Assembly: GCA_013697955.1 (NCBI GenBank)
Contig: JACCVV010000079.1
Coordinates: 25,062-89,061 of the forward strand
Direction: 5' to 3'
Length of the DNA: 64,000 nucleotides
Origin: Tatlockia sp.
GTDB lineage: Bacteria; Pseudomonadota; Gammaproteobacteria; Legionellales; Legionellaceae
Part shown: piece after piece, positions 17,831 to 27,903 of the stretch
Layout of the letters: each line of letters starts with the position of its first letter
Numbering within the stretch: the stretch's first letter is position 1
Position numbers and translations under genes: made by a program
Notes under the pieces: model-generated
Seen by the model: the letters and a program-made list of their open reading frames with translations, nothing else
The model's database searches: none
What the model was told of the DNA's origin: nothing

Positions 17831-18024
17831 GATATTGAAGTTAGAGCCAAACATTCCCCCTTTAATAGAATCATTAAGCGAAAATTTTAGCTAGGTCACC
17901 CTAAGGATAACCACTATTGTTTATCCTGGCTCATAAAAGTTATTATAAAAAATTGATAAAAAAATATATTCCTGATATTTCTTTCATGTTGTTTATCACG
18001 TCACCTTTTAAAAAAGGAGAAAAG

Positions 18025-18243
18025 ATGAATAAGGATATTTTTCAAGGCAAATGGGAAGAAATACAAGCCAGGATGAAAAAGCAATGGTACAAATTATCTA
18101 ATGAAGATTACGATGAAATTCAGGGCTCGCATCAGGAAATCTATCGGAAACTTCAAAGATACTATGGTTATACCCGCGATGAAGCAGAAAAAGCAGTAAA
18201 AAAATTTCAAATTAATTGTAAATTCAAGACCAGAGATTGCTGA
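18025..18243 (+). CDS. CsbD-like stress-response protein
   Basis: Start at ATG 18025 with a strong AAAAAAGGAGA site; the longer in-frame reading that starts 36 codons earlier has neither the site nor family similarity. The 72-residue product begins 'MNKDIFQGKWEEIQARMKKQW' in meaning (N-terminal GKW block), has 'LSNEDYDEIQG' and 'YGYTRDEAEKAVKKF'. This is the CsbD layout: two short helices with G-K-W, L-T/S-D-D-x-x-x-I-x-G and a C-terminal Y-G-Y-x-x-x-x-A motif. Small, hydrophilic and general-stress induced in other bacteria; the molecular role is unknown. It may be controlled by the two-component pair just downstream, which is inference. Confidence 0.82.
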   Translation: MNKDIFQGKWEEIQARMKKQWYKLSNEDYDEIQGSHQEIYRKLQRYYGYTRDEAEKAVKKFQINCKFKTRDC

Positions 18244-18373
18244 TTTTTTTTTCTTATTTTGGGTGGATTTTTTACTGTAATAATATATCCAAAAATGCTT
18301 AATTGAATTTTTAAATTACAGAATAAGATTAATACGTTATTATCTTATTTTTAATTTCTACCCAGAAAATAGA

Positions 18374-18985
18374 ATGAACCAACGCATTTTTATCATTGAA
18401 GATAATCTGGAATTATGTGAAGCATTATGCTGGTTATTTGAATCCGTTAATTTAGTTGTGGAAAAGTATTCTAATGCTGAAGAATTTCTAACTCACTTTC
18501 ATCCAGGAAAAATGGGTTGCTTAATAACCGATGTTCGCATGCCTGGCTTAAGTGGTATTGAGTTAATTGAAAAACTACCCTATCAGGAAAATCCTTTATC
18601 AATCATTGTCATGACTGCTTATGGTGATATTCCCATGGCCATCAGGGCTATGAAAGCAGGTGCAACGGACTTCATTTTAAAGCCTTGCAATGAACAAAAT
18701 TTATTGGAACTTGTGCAACAATGTTTACATAGAAATGCTAATAAAAAATCCAATTGCAATTTTTCAGAAAAATTCAAACGTTTAACCCATCGTGAGACTC
18801 AAATTATTCAATTAATTATGGAAGGAAAATTAAACAAGGAAATTGCCTTTGAACTTTCAATTTCTCAATCAACAGTGGAAGTACATAGAGCCAATATAAT
18901 GAAAAAAATGGAGACAAAAAACTTAGCGCAATTAATCAAAATGTTTATAAAGGATGAGTTAAAAAGAGAATGTAATTTATCATAA
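18374..18985 (+). CDS. FixJ-type response regulator (REC + LuxR-type HTH)
   Basis: 203 residues. The receiver domain spans about 1-120: acidic pocket 'FIIEDN', phospho-acceptor Asp53 in 'CLITDVRMPG', Thr in 'IVMTAYGD', and Lys in 'FILKPCNE'. The HTH follows at about 138-198: 'LTHRETQIIQLIMEGKLNKE' then 'ISQSTVEVHRANIMKKM'. This is the FixJ/NarL output type with FixJ-like 'EVHRANIM.KM'. The histidine kinase 216 bases downstream on the same strand is the likely partner. The signal and target genes are unknown. Confidence 0.85.
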   Translation: MNQRIFIIEDNLELCEALCWLFESVNLVVEKYSNAEEFLTHFHPGKMGCLITDVRMPGLSGIELIEKLPYQENPLSIIVMTAYGDIPMAIRAMKAGATDFILKPCNEQNLLELVQQCLHRNANKKSNCNFSEKFKRLTHRETQIIQLIMEGKLNKEIAFELSISQSTVEVHRANIMKKMETKNLAQLIKMFIKDELKRECNLS

Positions 18986-19201
18986 CAGATAATTTATTTA
19001 GATCTTTAATACAGATGATTAGCTTTGCTGGAATCATGCTGCTCTCTTATTAAATTCAAACTTGATTGATTCATGACTAAAATAAATTTTGAACAAAAAG
19101 TAAACTTAATCTTATTTTAAGATCAATTTCGCCCAATCAAGAATTTAAATTTAAGGCTAAGTCGACCTTCCCCTTAAACTTTAAATTAGAACAGGAAGAA
19201 T

Positions 19202-20839
19202 ATGGAAATCATCGATGACAGCAAGACTCAGCCCTCTGACAATTCAAAGCCTGACGAAGAAATTAAACACCTAAACGCCCAATACACTCAAAATGAGCAC
19301 TTATTAAAACATCAAGCAAACGAATTGACCGTTTTAAACAATAAACTTTCAGAGATGAATGCGCTTTACCATGCGCTTTTTGATTTTAGTTCTTCAATGT
19401 ACATTACATTAAATGAAGAAATGCAGATTAAGGCCATCAATTTTCAAGCAGCTTATTTCTTAGGTATGGAAAAAAAGCATTTTATCGGGAAATACTTTGT
19501 CGATTTGTTAAGCTTTGAATACAAAACTACTTGCCAAAAAGTGATGCACACCTTGCTCACCACAAAGGTAAAACAGGTTTTTGAATTCGAAATCATACAG
19601 GTAAAAGGCGATAGGAAATTTATTCAGGCAGAATTTATAATTTTGAATAATCACCTAATTAATATTTGCTTTACAGATATGACTGAAAAATATCAGGCTG
19701 ATCTTCACTGTTATGAGATGAAAACGAAGCTATTTTTAGTTAATAATCTATTCCAACGTGCCAACGAAGCAATTGCTGCCCTAAGCGATGATTTAATTTT
19801 TCTGGTAATTAATGAATCCTTCATTAATCTGTTCTCCAAAATTTTCGCGACCAAAATTCATGTTGGCATGAGTTTAAAAACGATATTGGCTGATTTTCCG
19901 CATTTAAGAGGAAAAATCAGAACAGCCTGCCGAAAAGCTTTATTGGGAGGCAAAAAAATAGTTTTGGTGGAAAATCAAACCGTTCGCCATAAAAATTATT
20001 TTTGTTATCAATTTTATTTCTACACAGTGCTAAGTTCTGATCAACAAAAACAGGAATTAGTCTTTCAAATAAGAAATATTACCGATTTCAAAATAGAAGA
20101 ATCCAAACAACAAAAACAGCAAGCAGAAATCGAAAAAGCTGGCGTTACTCAGGTAAAAGTAGAGCTAGCTGCAGCCTTGGCTCATGAGATTTCGCAACCT
20201 CTAACCGCCGTTATCGCTTATTGCCAAGGAAGTCTTAATAAAATCAAAAAAGAAAATTTATCTGTTGAAATGGAAAATCAAATCTCATTTTCCTTAGAAA
20301 AAATTTTGTTACAAGCAAAACTTGCAGGACAAATTATCCATCGAATCAAAAATGAAAAATCCAGGGAATTTACGCTTGAAGAGCTAAATCTCAATACACT
20401 TATCAAAAAAACGTTATCATTTTTACATTACGAAGAATCTTTTGATTTAAAAATTGAATGCGATTTTATGGACAATCTACCCTTAATTTACATCGATAAA
20501 ATTCAGATAATGCAGGTTATTTTAAACCTCGCCCGCAATAGCATTGAGGCTTTACAATCATCGGAAGTCATGCAACCTTGTTTGATCGTTAAAACCGAGA
20601 TGGATAATGGCTATATTAAAGTTCATTTTCGCGATAATGGTCCCGGAATTGCTGAGAAATTTAAGAAAAGAATTTTGACAACCTATTTCACCACTAAACC
20701 CTGTGGAACCGGATTAGGGTTAACGATTTGTCGCTCGCTAATTGAAGCTCATGGAGGCGAACTTCAATTAATTGATCATAGGGGAAAAGGGGCCTGGTTT
20801 GTTTTTAAACTTCCATTAAAAAGGACTAGTGCAGGTTAA
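19202..20839 (+). CDS. Soluble PAS-containing histidine kinase (FixL-like)
   Basis: 545 residues without membrane segments. A short coiled coil (about 20-55) precedes a PAS domain (about 56-165, 'LYHALFDFSSSMYITLNEEM' to 'ICFTDM'). A second PAS-like module (about 180-295) follows. The dimerisation/phospho-acceptor block is 'ALAHEISQPLTAVIAYCQG' with His328, then the ATPase N-box 'VILNLARNSIEAL', G1 'RDNGPGIAEKF' and G2 'GTGLGLTICRSLIEAHGG'. The layout and H-box match cytosolic FixL/NtrB-type kinases. No haem-binding His can be assigned to the PAS domain, so oxygen sensing is not implied. Its 3' end overlaps the convergent HEAT-repeat gene by 24 bases. It probably phosphorylates the FixJ-type regulator upstream. 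Confidence 0.82.
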   Translation: MEIIDDSKTQPSDNSKPDEEIKHLNAQYTQNEHLLKHQANELTVLNNKLSEMNALYHALFDFSSSMYITLNEEMQIKAINFQAAYFLGMEKKHFIGKYFVDLLSFEYKTTCQKVMHTLLTTKVKQVFEFEIIQVKGDRKFIQAEFIILNNHLINICFTDMTEKYQADLHCYEMKTKLFLVNNLFQRANEAIAALSDDLIFLVINESFINLFSKIFATKIHVGMSLKTILADFPHLRGKIRTACRKALLGGKKIVLVENQTVRHKNYFCYQFYFYTVLSSDQQKQELVFQIRNITDFKIEESKQQKQQAEIEKAGVTQVKVELAAALAHEISQPLTAVIAYCQGSLNKIKKENLSVEMENQISFSLEKILLQAKLAGQIIHRIKNEKSREFTLEELNLNTLIKKTLSFLHYEESFDLKIECDFMDNLPLIYIDKIQIMQVILNLARNSIEALQSSEVMQPCLIVKTEMDNGYIKVHFRDNGPGIAEKFKKRILTTYFTTKPCGTGLGLTICRSLIEAHGGELQLIDHRGKGAWFVFKLPLKRTSAG

Positions 20840-23776
20840 TATCTCTTTTGACAGAGCAATTTCTCTGATTTCAACTAGAGATTTAATAATATATTTACCT
20901 GAAATTAGCTCAAAACTTGTTTCAGGTAAGCTTGATAACTGGTTGATATCCTCTTTTGACATCAGATCGGCTAATTTAATCAATCCATTTAAAGCAGCTC
21001 TGCGATCTTCATGATTGCTCCCTTGAAATTCTAAAATAGCAATGAATTTAGAAATGATCTTAGAAACCAGCTCAGGATTTAAGTTAGGTGCCATAAGGGA
21101 TAAGGTTAAACAAGCCTGTACTGGATTGGTACTTAGAGTTGTAAAAAGAACATTTACAAGCGTCAACTGAGCATCTCCTTTAATTAAATGGAGGATTTCT
21201 CGAAGGTATTTTAAGGTGTGTTGATCAGATTTATTCGCAAGAATGATAAGAAGTGATTCTAATTCCTTTCCGGAAAAGCGATAGGCTATTTTTGTTAAAC
21301 TTTTAAATGCTGCTAATTCAGTTTTCCAGTCCTTATCATCCAAAGCTATGATAAGGGCATCTTTAGCAACTCTTACTTTAGCCTGATCAAGGCTGCTTGC
21401 AAGTAAACTTAAGCTTTTACAAACCGTTCTACGTTTCTCAGATATGATATCTTTTTTACTTGTTATATTTGATAACAAGAATTCAAAGGTTTTTTCAACC
21501 TCTGCCGCTTTGATAAAAGGTAAGATTTTAGGCAAAGCCTTACACACCTTCGATTGAACTCGATAATCTTTATCATCAAGCATACAAATGAAATCAAAAA
21601 TAAAATTTTCAGGAGATAAATGTAGCAGCTTTTCAAAATTTTTAAGAGCTTGGCAAGCTCTATCTCGCACAAACCAGCTTTCATCTTTGAAAGAATTTGA
21701 AAGCTTCGTGAAAATGGGCTTTAAACGACCGTTTAATAAATCAATAGGGATAGCGCAGAGCTTAGATGCACCAGTAAAATCATAATCATTCTCATGCATG
21801 CAAGATTCAACATAGGCTGTTAATTGAGAATCACTAAAATGCTGAGATAGTAAATTTAATGCCTTAGTTTTTAATTCAAACTTCTCTCTATCACAATAAT
21901 CATATCCGTTGGAATGTATGAGGCTATGTATCAATCCATCATTAACTTCAAAACTCGTGAGAGATTTTGAATATTTAATAATCGATTTAAATGCGGATTT
22001 ATTATGAGCCTCATTTTGTAATAATTTATTTATCGTATTCGAGGGAAAAAGAAGAAAATTGGGCTGCAGATTTTGAAGAGTGTTAAGTGCTTCCCAAGAA
22101 ACAGCTTTATCATCCAGCTCAACAAGGGAAATTAATAAAAGAACAATATCAGCAGGACAAGGGGAAATTGATGAAGCTAAGGCAGAAATAATTCTACAAT
22201 TAATGATTAAACTCTTTTTATTCTCTGTTAAACACGGTAGGTGTTGATAAATATATTGTGCTAATTGAGAGTTAGACAACTGACCGCTAAGCGCTTGCAA
22301 AGAAGTATCTTCTTTTCTCTGCCAATCACCATTTTTAAGAATTTTTATTAATCCTGAAATTAAATTATCGGGAATCTTTGTTAATCTAGGTGCTATTAAA
22401 GGAATCCAGGAATGAACGCTGGATTGTACAAAGCCAATTTCATCACTTAAACGGGCAATTAGCACTTCAGTTAATTCGGGTAAAATTTCGGGATGTTTTG
22501 AATCAGCAAACTGTAAAAGAATATGAAATGATAAATAATCTTTAAAATCCTTTCCCTGACAACCGACATGAGTATTTTCTTTTAAAACCTGGAGGAACAT
22601 TTTCTGAATGCTCAGCGGTAAGGTTGGGGTTTTTTTTATGATGTCGAATAAGGTTTTTTCTGCATGATTTGGGCTATAAATATAAGCTTCACTGGCTTTT
22701 GAATAAAGTAAAGGTATAGCTCGAATTAATTGCAGTTCAGATAGGTCATCAGACTTTACACTCAGGCTTTGATAGATATCTTCTAGTTTAGTAGCATTTT
22801 TATCCTTATTTTTTTCAATTTTATCCAAAAGTAAATCAAAGGATTCTGACAATTTTGTGCCAGAAGTCACTGCTTTTAATACGCTTGTTTTCTGAAATTC
22901 ATGAATTTTTTTAAGTGCTTTATTAAAAAACTCATCATCTTCTATTTGAGGCACATCTAATGAATGAATTTTGGAAATTGTAGAATTAAGTGAAGATTTC
23001 ATGTCTTCACATTGGATACCGCATAAATATTGAAGCAATTTGATGCAATGTATTTTATAGGTTAACGGTCTTTCTGAATTGGTTAACCCTTTTTTAATTC
23101 TATGAATCCATGAATTTAAATCCTCTTCACAACTAAGAATCTGACTTAATGGATATTCACCATTTTCTATTTGAGCAAACCAGTTTTCTAATGTCTTTGT
23201 TTGATAACTAATCGCCTGTTCATCATCTCTTTCAAATAAAATTTCCACTGAGATTGCATTCGTCAGCTTGTTAGTGGTCATTGATTGAATTAAATCGTAA
23301 GAGGATCGTTTGCTGAAAATCATTTTTTGAATCTCAACTTGCGATTCATTGGAGAAAAAGGTTGATATTGAGGAGATTGAATTTTTCGATTCAATAAGGT
23401 TTTTTAAATAAACGTTTTCAAAATTTTCTTTCTCTTCTTGAGAGAAATAATTTTCTTTGAAAACTTTTTCCAGTTCCTGTTTGTTGAAAATATCGGGTAG
23501 AGCAATCTTCATTAGTAAAGAGGCGGAATCTTGTGTTGGAGCCAAATAATTTCTAATTAATAGTTTTGCTAAATTTATTTCTGAATTGTCTTCATTCAAC
23601 CATTGTTTTAGTTCTTCGATAATCGGAGGTAATGATGCATTGCCAAGGGATACATTCTCTAAATAGTCTTGGATTAAATCAGATATTTTTACCCTTTTTT
23701 GAGATAACTGATTTTTAAAACTGTTGGGCGTCTTAATGTGATTAGATATTTTGACAAGTTCAGTTTTTGTTTCCAT
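20816..23776 (-). CDS. Large HEAT-like repeat protein, function unknown
   Basis: 986 residues, almost wholly helical, no signal peptide or membrane segment. Repeats of about 38-45 residues with the HEAT pattern are clearest after residue 430: 'FKDESWFVRDRACQALKNF', 'LDDKDYRVQSKVCKALPKI' and 'LDDKDWKTELAAFKSLTKI', each helix-D/K-D-turn-helix with V/A-R/Q-x-x-A/V-x-x-A-L. The N-terminal 400 residues are more divergent and may hold another domain. HEAT solenoids bind proteins; eukaryote-like repeat proteins are frequent among Legionella effectors, so a host-directed role is possible but not shown. It is divergent from the unknown 524-residue gene, sharing a 142-base promoter region. Confidence 0.65.
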   Translation of the reverse strand: METKTELVKISNHIKTPNSFKNQLSQKRVKISDLIQDYLENVSLGNASLPPIIEELKQWLNEDNSEINLAKLLIRNYLAPTQDSASLLMKIALPDIFNKQELEKVFKENYFSQEEKENFENVYLKNLIESKNSISSISTFFSNESQVEIQKMIFSKRSSYDLIQSMTTNKLTNAISVEILFERDDEQAISYQTKTLENWFAQIENGEYPLSQILSCEEDLNSWIHRIKKGLTNSERPLTYKIHCIKLLQYLCGIQCEDMKSSLNSTISKIHSLDVPQIEDDEFFNKALKKIHEFQKTSVLKAVTSGTKLSESFDLLLDKIEKNKDKNATKLEDIYQSLSVKSDDLSELQLIRAIPLLYSKASEAYIYSPNHAEKTLFDIIKKTPTLPLSIQKMFLQVLKENTHVGCQGKDFKDYLSFHILLQFADSKHPEILPELTEVLIARLSDEIGFVQSSVHSWIPLIAPRLTKIPDNLISGLIKILKNGDWQRKEDTSLQALSGQLSNSQLAQYIYQHLPCLTENKKSLIINCRIISALASSISPCPADIVLLLISLVELDDKAVSWEALNTLQNLQPNFLLFPSNTINKLLQNEAHNKSAFKSIIKYSKSLTSFEVNDGLIHSLIHSNGYDYCDREKFELKTKALNLLSQHFSDSQLTAYVESCMHENDYDFTGASKLCAIPIDLLNGRLKPIFTKLSNSFKDESWFVRDRACQALKNFEKLLHLSPENFIFDFICMLDDKDYRVQSKVCKALPKILPFIKAAEVEKTFEFLLSNITSKKDIISEKRRTVCKSLSLLASSLDQAKVRVAKDALIIALDDKDWKTELAAFKSLTKIAYRFSGKELESLLIILANKSDQHTLKYLREILHLIKGDAQLTLVNVLFTTLSTNPVQACLTLSLMAPNLNPELVSKIISKFIAILEFQGSNHEDRRAALNGLIKLADLMSKEDINQLSSLPETSFELISGKYIIKSLVEIREIALSKEILTCTSPF

Positions 23777-23918
23777 AAAATTCTCTTTAAATAAAAGAGC
23801 GGAGTGTATATTATTTAAACTTATGTGTCAAAAATAAATCGTTGTGCTCACATTAATCTTGTCACATTTGGTTAAAATCTGATAATATGTACCATTATTT
23901 AAACATCAAGGTGACTCA

Positions 23919-25493
23919 ATGAAAGAAGCTAGAGAAATAAATGCAGAGGCTAACAACCTGAAATCCAGATTAATGCCCGGCGCTTTACATAATATCGGCT
24001 CTAGCTTCATTAGCATCTGGTATAAACATGATTACTCCTTTTCAATTATTCTGGAAACCTGTACCGATACAGGGTTTGAGTATAGCGAATTTTACAGTCA
24101 CGCTGAAGAACCCGGTTTTTTTGGTAATATGGGTGGATCTGATATTTATTCTTGCTATCAGTTACCACAAAGAAATCAGGATTCGGAGACCCTTTCAGAT
24201 TATTTTTCCAAACTGAGTAAAGATGAATTTGGTGTCATATTTATTGGCGAAGTGAATTCAAGTGAAATAAAAGCGTTCCTAAATAGAAACATAGAACTGA
24301 TCGGTTCAAAAGTTTGTCCTTTTGACGAAGCAATTTTTGGAATTACTAAGATTGGGGTAAAGTCGCCTAGAACCTGGAAAAACAAGCACCTTCAGGATGA
24401 ATTCAAAAAGTGGAATTGCCTATTCTCGGAGAAATTTAATCTAGGGTTAAAACAAATAACCGCTGGGGCAGTTGTAGAGGGCAATAACAATACTTGGGAT
24501 TTAAGGGGAAATGAGGGTACAGGACTTGCCGGCAATGGTTGTCTTAAGTCACTTATTACCTCTTTTGAAAACTCACAGAATTTCGAAAATCTTTCAGGTA
24601 TCACTATTAACATCACTGGTAATAACTTTAACGAAAACATTCTTTTAGAGGCTATTGTAAGCGGAAAAATTCCTTCAATGATTAACTTTAAAGGTGTATC
24701 CCCAGAATTTAATTTTTACAATAATTTTTATACTTTCACCCAATGGCTGAAAGTGTTTGCTGAGCATCAATTCCCCAGTGATCTTGTGATCTCTATATTT
24801 GACCTTGCCACCAAAATTTTACAGCAGGAAGCTGTAAAAATATCCAGCATTGTGGATTTAGGTAAAAAAATGGTTACCACCAAAAATCCTGAATTCAATT
24901 TATTGAAATATGATTTTTTTGCTAACCCTTCGGACTTGAAAGAGAATAAATCTTTAGGATTTGATCAAAAAAGTCAGGCCTCTCTCACGAAGAAAATTTC
25001 CAATTTAGTATCACAAAAGTTAAGCCAGTCATTCATCTATAAAGATCAGAACTGGGTTTTAATTTCACCCACCTTGGAAAAAAACATTCAACAGGAATTA
25101 ACAATTATATTAGGCGATGCATTATCAAAACTTTGCCCAACTCAAATTAATATTCTGTTGAAGATAATTCGTGGAGGAATTCCTGGGCGCTCACTCAATA
25201 ATTTCGTAGGTAAATTCAACATAATTAATAAGAGCTTTAATGTTGTTTCAGGAGCAGGCCTTAATGTTTCTGGCTTAACGGGAATTTACTATGATTGTAT
25301 TTCTTGCGATATGTTTGCTCTCGGGACAGGAACCTTTGGATTTTTCAAATCAGAGGAAACTAAAAGTGCTTCTCATGATGACTTAAAACAAAGCTTTAGT
25401 GAAAGAAAATCAAAGTCTAGTGCTTTAATGTATAACCTCATTGCCAAAGCCGCGACTCCAGAAAGAATTGTCAGTACTCCTTGCAAACTCTAA
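23919..25493 (+). CDS. Orphan 524-aa protein, function unknown
   Basis: I recognise no family. The protein has no signal peptide or transmembrane helix. The first 120 residues are aromatic- and Gly-rich ('FGNMGGSDIYSCYQ'); the middle has 'ITAGAVVEGNNNTWDLRGNEG' and 'GITINITGNNFNENILLEAIV', beta-rich; then a helical stretch to about 450; and the end has 'GAGLNVSGLTGIYYDCISCD' followed by a Ser/Lys-rich tail. It is transcribed away from the HEAT-repeat gene, so both may be co-regulated. A GGTGA is present upstream of the ATG. A translocated-protein role is plausible from organism context only. Confidence 0.55.
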   Translation: MKEAREINAEANNLKSRLMPGALHNIGSSFISIWYKHDYSFSIILETCTDTGFEYSEFYSHAEEPGFFGNMGGSDIYSCYQLPQRNQDSETLSDYFSKLSKDEFGVIFIGEVNSSEIKAFLNRNIELIGSKVCPFDEAIFGITKIGVKSPRTWKNKHLQDEFKKWNCLFSEKFNLGLKQITAGAVVEGNNNTWDLRGNEGTGLAGNGCLKSLITSFENSQNFENLSGITINITGNNFNENILLEAIVSGKIPSMINFKGVSPEFNFYNNFYTFTQWLKVFAEHQFPSDLVISIFDLATKILQQEAVKISSIVDLGKKMVTTKNPEFNLLKYDFFANPSDLKENKSLGFDQKSQASLTKKISNLVSQKLSQSFIYKDQNWVLISPTLEKNIQQELTIILGDALSKLCPTQINILLKIIRGGIPGRSLNNFVGKFNIINKSFNVVSGAGLNVSGLTGIYYDCISCDMFALGTGTFGFFKSEETKSASHDDLKQSFSERKSKSSALMYNLIAKAATPERIVSTPCKL

Positions 25494-25611
25494 AAACAGG
25501 AATTCAGATAGCATGAAAGCACTAGTGAATAATGATTATAAGGAATACTGCATGACTTTAACCCAGCTTGCTCAACCGGAAGTGAAAGTAACAAAAAGTA
25601 TTTAGTAAATT

Positions 25612-25644
25612 TTGGTTCCCACCTGCTAATTCGGTGGGAACCAA
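25612..25644. terminator. Perfect 12-bp hairpin, probable bidirectional terminator
   Basis: TTGGTTCCCACC, a nine-base loop, then GGTGGGAACCAA, with AAATTT-type flanks on both sides. It lies 118 bases after the stop of the 524-residue gene. Confidence 0.65.
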
Positions 25645-26058
25645 TATTAATTTTAAAAGTGCTAGCAATGTGGAGCAAAAAAGCTCTTAAAAGGATTGTC
25701 TCATTTGTTTTAAAAGCAAAATGTAGTTGATTAATTAACACTAGATTTTTCTGGAACCTTCCTCCGGCAAACTCAGATGTCGAGTTGAGTGAAGACGTTA
25801 CAAACTTGTTATAAATTCGGCTTATTACTACTCATCTAAAATTTCATTGAATTTTAAGATAATTAAAATCCACAACCTGACATTATGCGAAGCTGTTTAA
25901 AGTCAAAGAGACTGATTGCTCAGTGGCCTTCTTTCATCAACTGCAACATCTAAATTCCGTATCCCAAATTGATTACTACGTTTTACATATATTTTGGTTT
26001 TGTCACTTTTCAAGTGCAAATATTATCTTAATTATTTAATAATTATGTCACAAATTAT

Positions 26059-26087
26059 TTGACAAAATTTACACTTCGGGTTTTAAT
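26059..26087 (+). promoter_or_regulatory. Sigma-70-like promoter candidate for the C69 peptidase gene
   Basis: TTGACA (26059-26064), 17-base spacer, TTTAAT (26082-26087), 30 bases before the start codon. Pattern match only. Confidence 0.4.
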
Positions 26088-26117
26088 CATTCTAATAGAT
26101 AAACTCAAGGATAAAAA

Positions 26118-27662
26118 ATGCCTGCATTAATCTGGATTATTCCCGCATTATTATTAATTATAAAACCCCTCTACGCCTGCACCACTTTGATTGTTGGTAA
26201 AAATGCGAGCGAGAATGGAAAGACGATTATTGCGCGTACATCGGACACCATTGATTCAAGACGAGCAAAAAACCTGAAAATTTATTATGAAAAAGACGAG
26301 AAATCTTATATTGGCCTTCCTTATTGGGATTTGCAATTTGATGAAGAAAACGATATGTCACAGGTTTCAACCAATTCCAACGGTGTGTCGATAAGTGCTA
26401 CTGAAACCATTCAATCAAATCCTGAAGTTTTGCGCCTTGACCCTAGAGTACCAGCCCAGGAAGGGGTAACTGAGCGAAATATTCCAAATCTGGTTATGCC
26501 AGATGCCGTAACTGCTCGCAATGCAATCGATATTTTAGGCAAAGCCATTGAAGAGAAAGGAGTTGGCGGCTCTAAAGGTTTTGGAGTCCTTTTTGCTGAT
26601 AAACGTGAAGCTTGGTATCTGGAAACTCTAAGCGGGCATCAATGGGTTGCAATCCAAATTCCGGATGACGTGTATTTTGTCGCAGCAAATGGACCAGGCC
26701 AAATCCAGGCTTATTCCCCAGATCTTTATAAGTACAAGTATTCACACTTTAATGGCAAGACCCCCATGGAATTTGCTGATCAACACAATATTGCTAAAAC
26801 CACAGCAAAAAGTTTTGACTTTAGAAAAACCTTTGCTGATGTGGCTAATGCCAGAAATCCTAAAAGCAATTTTGTTCGTGTCGCTTACATTCAGAATTAT
26901 TTCAATCCAGGTAGCCAATCGTTTAATTTGGACATCATTAACAACGGCAGTTTTCCAACTTTTTTAAAGCCCGAAAAAAGAATCTCAATCCGTGATATAC
27001 AAAGTATGTTTGTAAGTCATTATGAAGATTTTAAAGAAATTGACCCATTTCAATCCTATACGGAAAAAACAGGTTATAAACCCATTGCCAATTTAAATAC
27101 CTCCAATGCCCATGTAACCATGATCAATAATTCTTTAGAAAAGATTGATCCAAACATAGCTAATTTACAATATATCGCCCTTGGCATGCCCACTGTCAGT
27201 TTTTTCTTACCCATTTATTTCGGAATTACCGAAATACCAGATGCGTTGACTGGTGCTACAAATAAAGCAGATCCGGCAAATCAAAAATTGTTTTGGCAAT
27301 TTAGACGCTTACAAACACTAGTATTTTTAAACGATCCTAATAAAAAAATTCCCTTTACCCCAATTGAAAGAACAAAGATTATCAAAAAAGAATATGCAGC
27401 CTTGGCAAAAGAGGTTGAGCAAGACAGGCATACGATGGAAGCCGAGTACCAAAAATCTCATGACTTCAATTTAATTGATGAATTCACCAAAACTACAGTG
27501 AAAAAGGTGTCTTTAATCAATCGCAATTTAATTTGCACCATGATGAAAGAATTAGATATCGACTCAAAGTACAATCTGAAGACTGATCAAGAACGGGCTC
27601 TTTGGTTTACTGCAAAGGTGCGCGAGCAGGAATGCAATTTCAAAACTAAAGCTTGTAAATGA
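26118..27662 (+). CDS. Secreted C69-family dipeptidase (N-terminal nucleophile hydrolase)
   Basis: 514 residues. A hydrophobic signal segment (about 2-20) is followed directly by Cys21 in 'YACTTLIVGKNAS', so signal cleavage would expose the catalytic N-terminal Cys expected of peptidase family C69 (PepD-type, Ntn fold). Other family features are 'GKTIIARTSDT' with the Arg-x-Asp/Ser-D block, 'NSNGVSISATET', 'EAWYLETLSGHQW' and 'VAANGPGQI'. The length suits the family. It would act in the periplasm or outside, cleaving dipeptides or releasing amino acids; amino acids are the main carbon source of Legionella (established). AAGGAT precedes the ATG. Confidence 0.82.
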   Translation: MPALIWIIPALLLIIKPLYACTTLIVGKNASENGKTIIARTSDTIDSRRAKNLKIYYEKDEKSYIGLPYWDLQFDEENDMSQVSTNSNGVSISATETIQSNPEVLRLDPRVPAQEGVTERNIPNLVMPDAVTARNAIDILGKAIEEKGVGGSKGFGVLFADKREAWYLETLSGHQWVAIQIPDDVYFVAANGPGQIQAYSPDLYKYKYSHFNGKTPMEFADQHNIAKTTAKSFDFRKTFADVANARNPKSNFVRVAYIQNYFNPGSQSFNLDIINNGSFPTFLKPEKRISIRDIQSMFVSHYEDFKEIDPFQSYTEKTGYKPIANLNTSNAHVTMINNSLEKIDPNIANLQYIALGMPTVSFFLPIYFGITEIPDALTGATNKADPANQKLFWQFRRLQTLVFLNDPNKKIPFTPIERTKIIKKEYAALAKEVEQDRHTMEAEYQKSHDFNLIDEFTKTTVKKVSLINRNLICTMMKELDIDSKYNLKTDQERALWFTAKVREQECNFKTKACK

Positions 27663-27903
27663 GTCAACCCTAAATTTAAAAGTTTGGTGGCCGCTTATTG
27701 GATCGTTAGCAGCAATAGCTTGGCCGTTTAAAAATAAAAGAGGTAAATTAACTCAAAATTTACCTACCGATTAATGGGGGGAAGATAAATAGTAGATGAT
27801 CTACATCTCTAACCAGCTCTTTAAAATTGGGTATAGATGTGTACAATTAATTGACATATTTAACATATATTGTTATATTTCCTCTTTTTTTAAACTGAAT
27901 CCT

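Larger units (their letters stand above)
25494..26117. other. Gene-free interval with hairpin and promoter candidates
   Basis: A 30-codon frame (25513-25605, MKALVNNDYKEY start) ends seven bases before a perfect hairpin at 25612-25644; it has only a weak AGGA upstream and is not called as a gene. The rest is AT-rich with no other supported feature except a promoter-like sequence at 26059-26087. Confidence 0.4.

Noticed and set aside
17917..18024. Longer N-terminus for the CsbD-like protein
   Set aside because: The strong ribosome site lies inside this extension and CsbD homology begins at the downstream ATG.
27741..27765. AGGTAAATT / AATTTACCT hairpin as a terminator of the C69 gene
   Set aside because: No T-run follows and it lies 80 bases past the stop; too weak to call.
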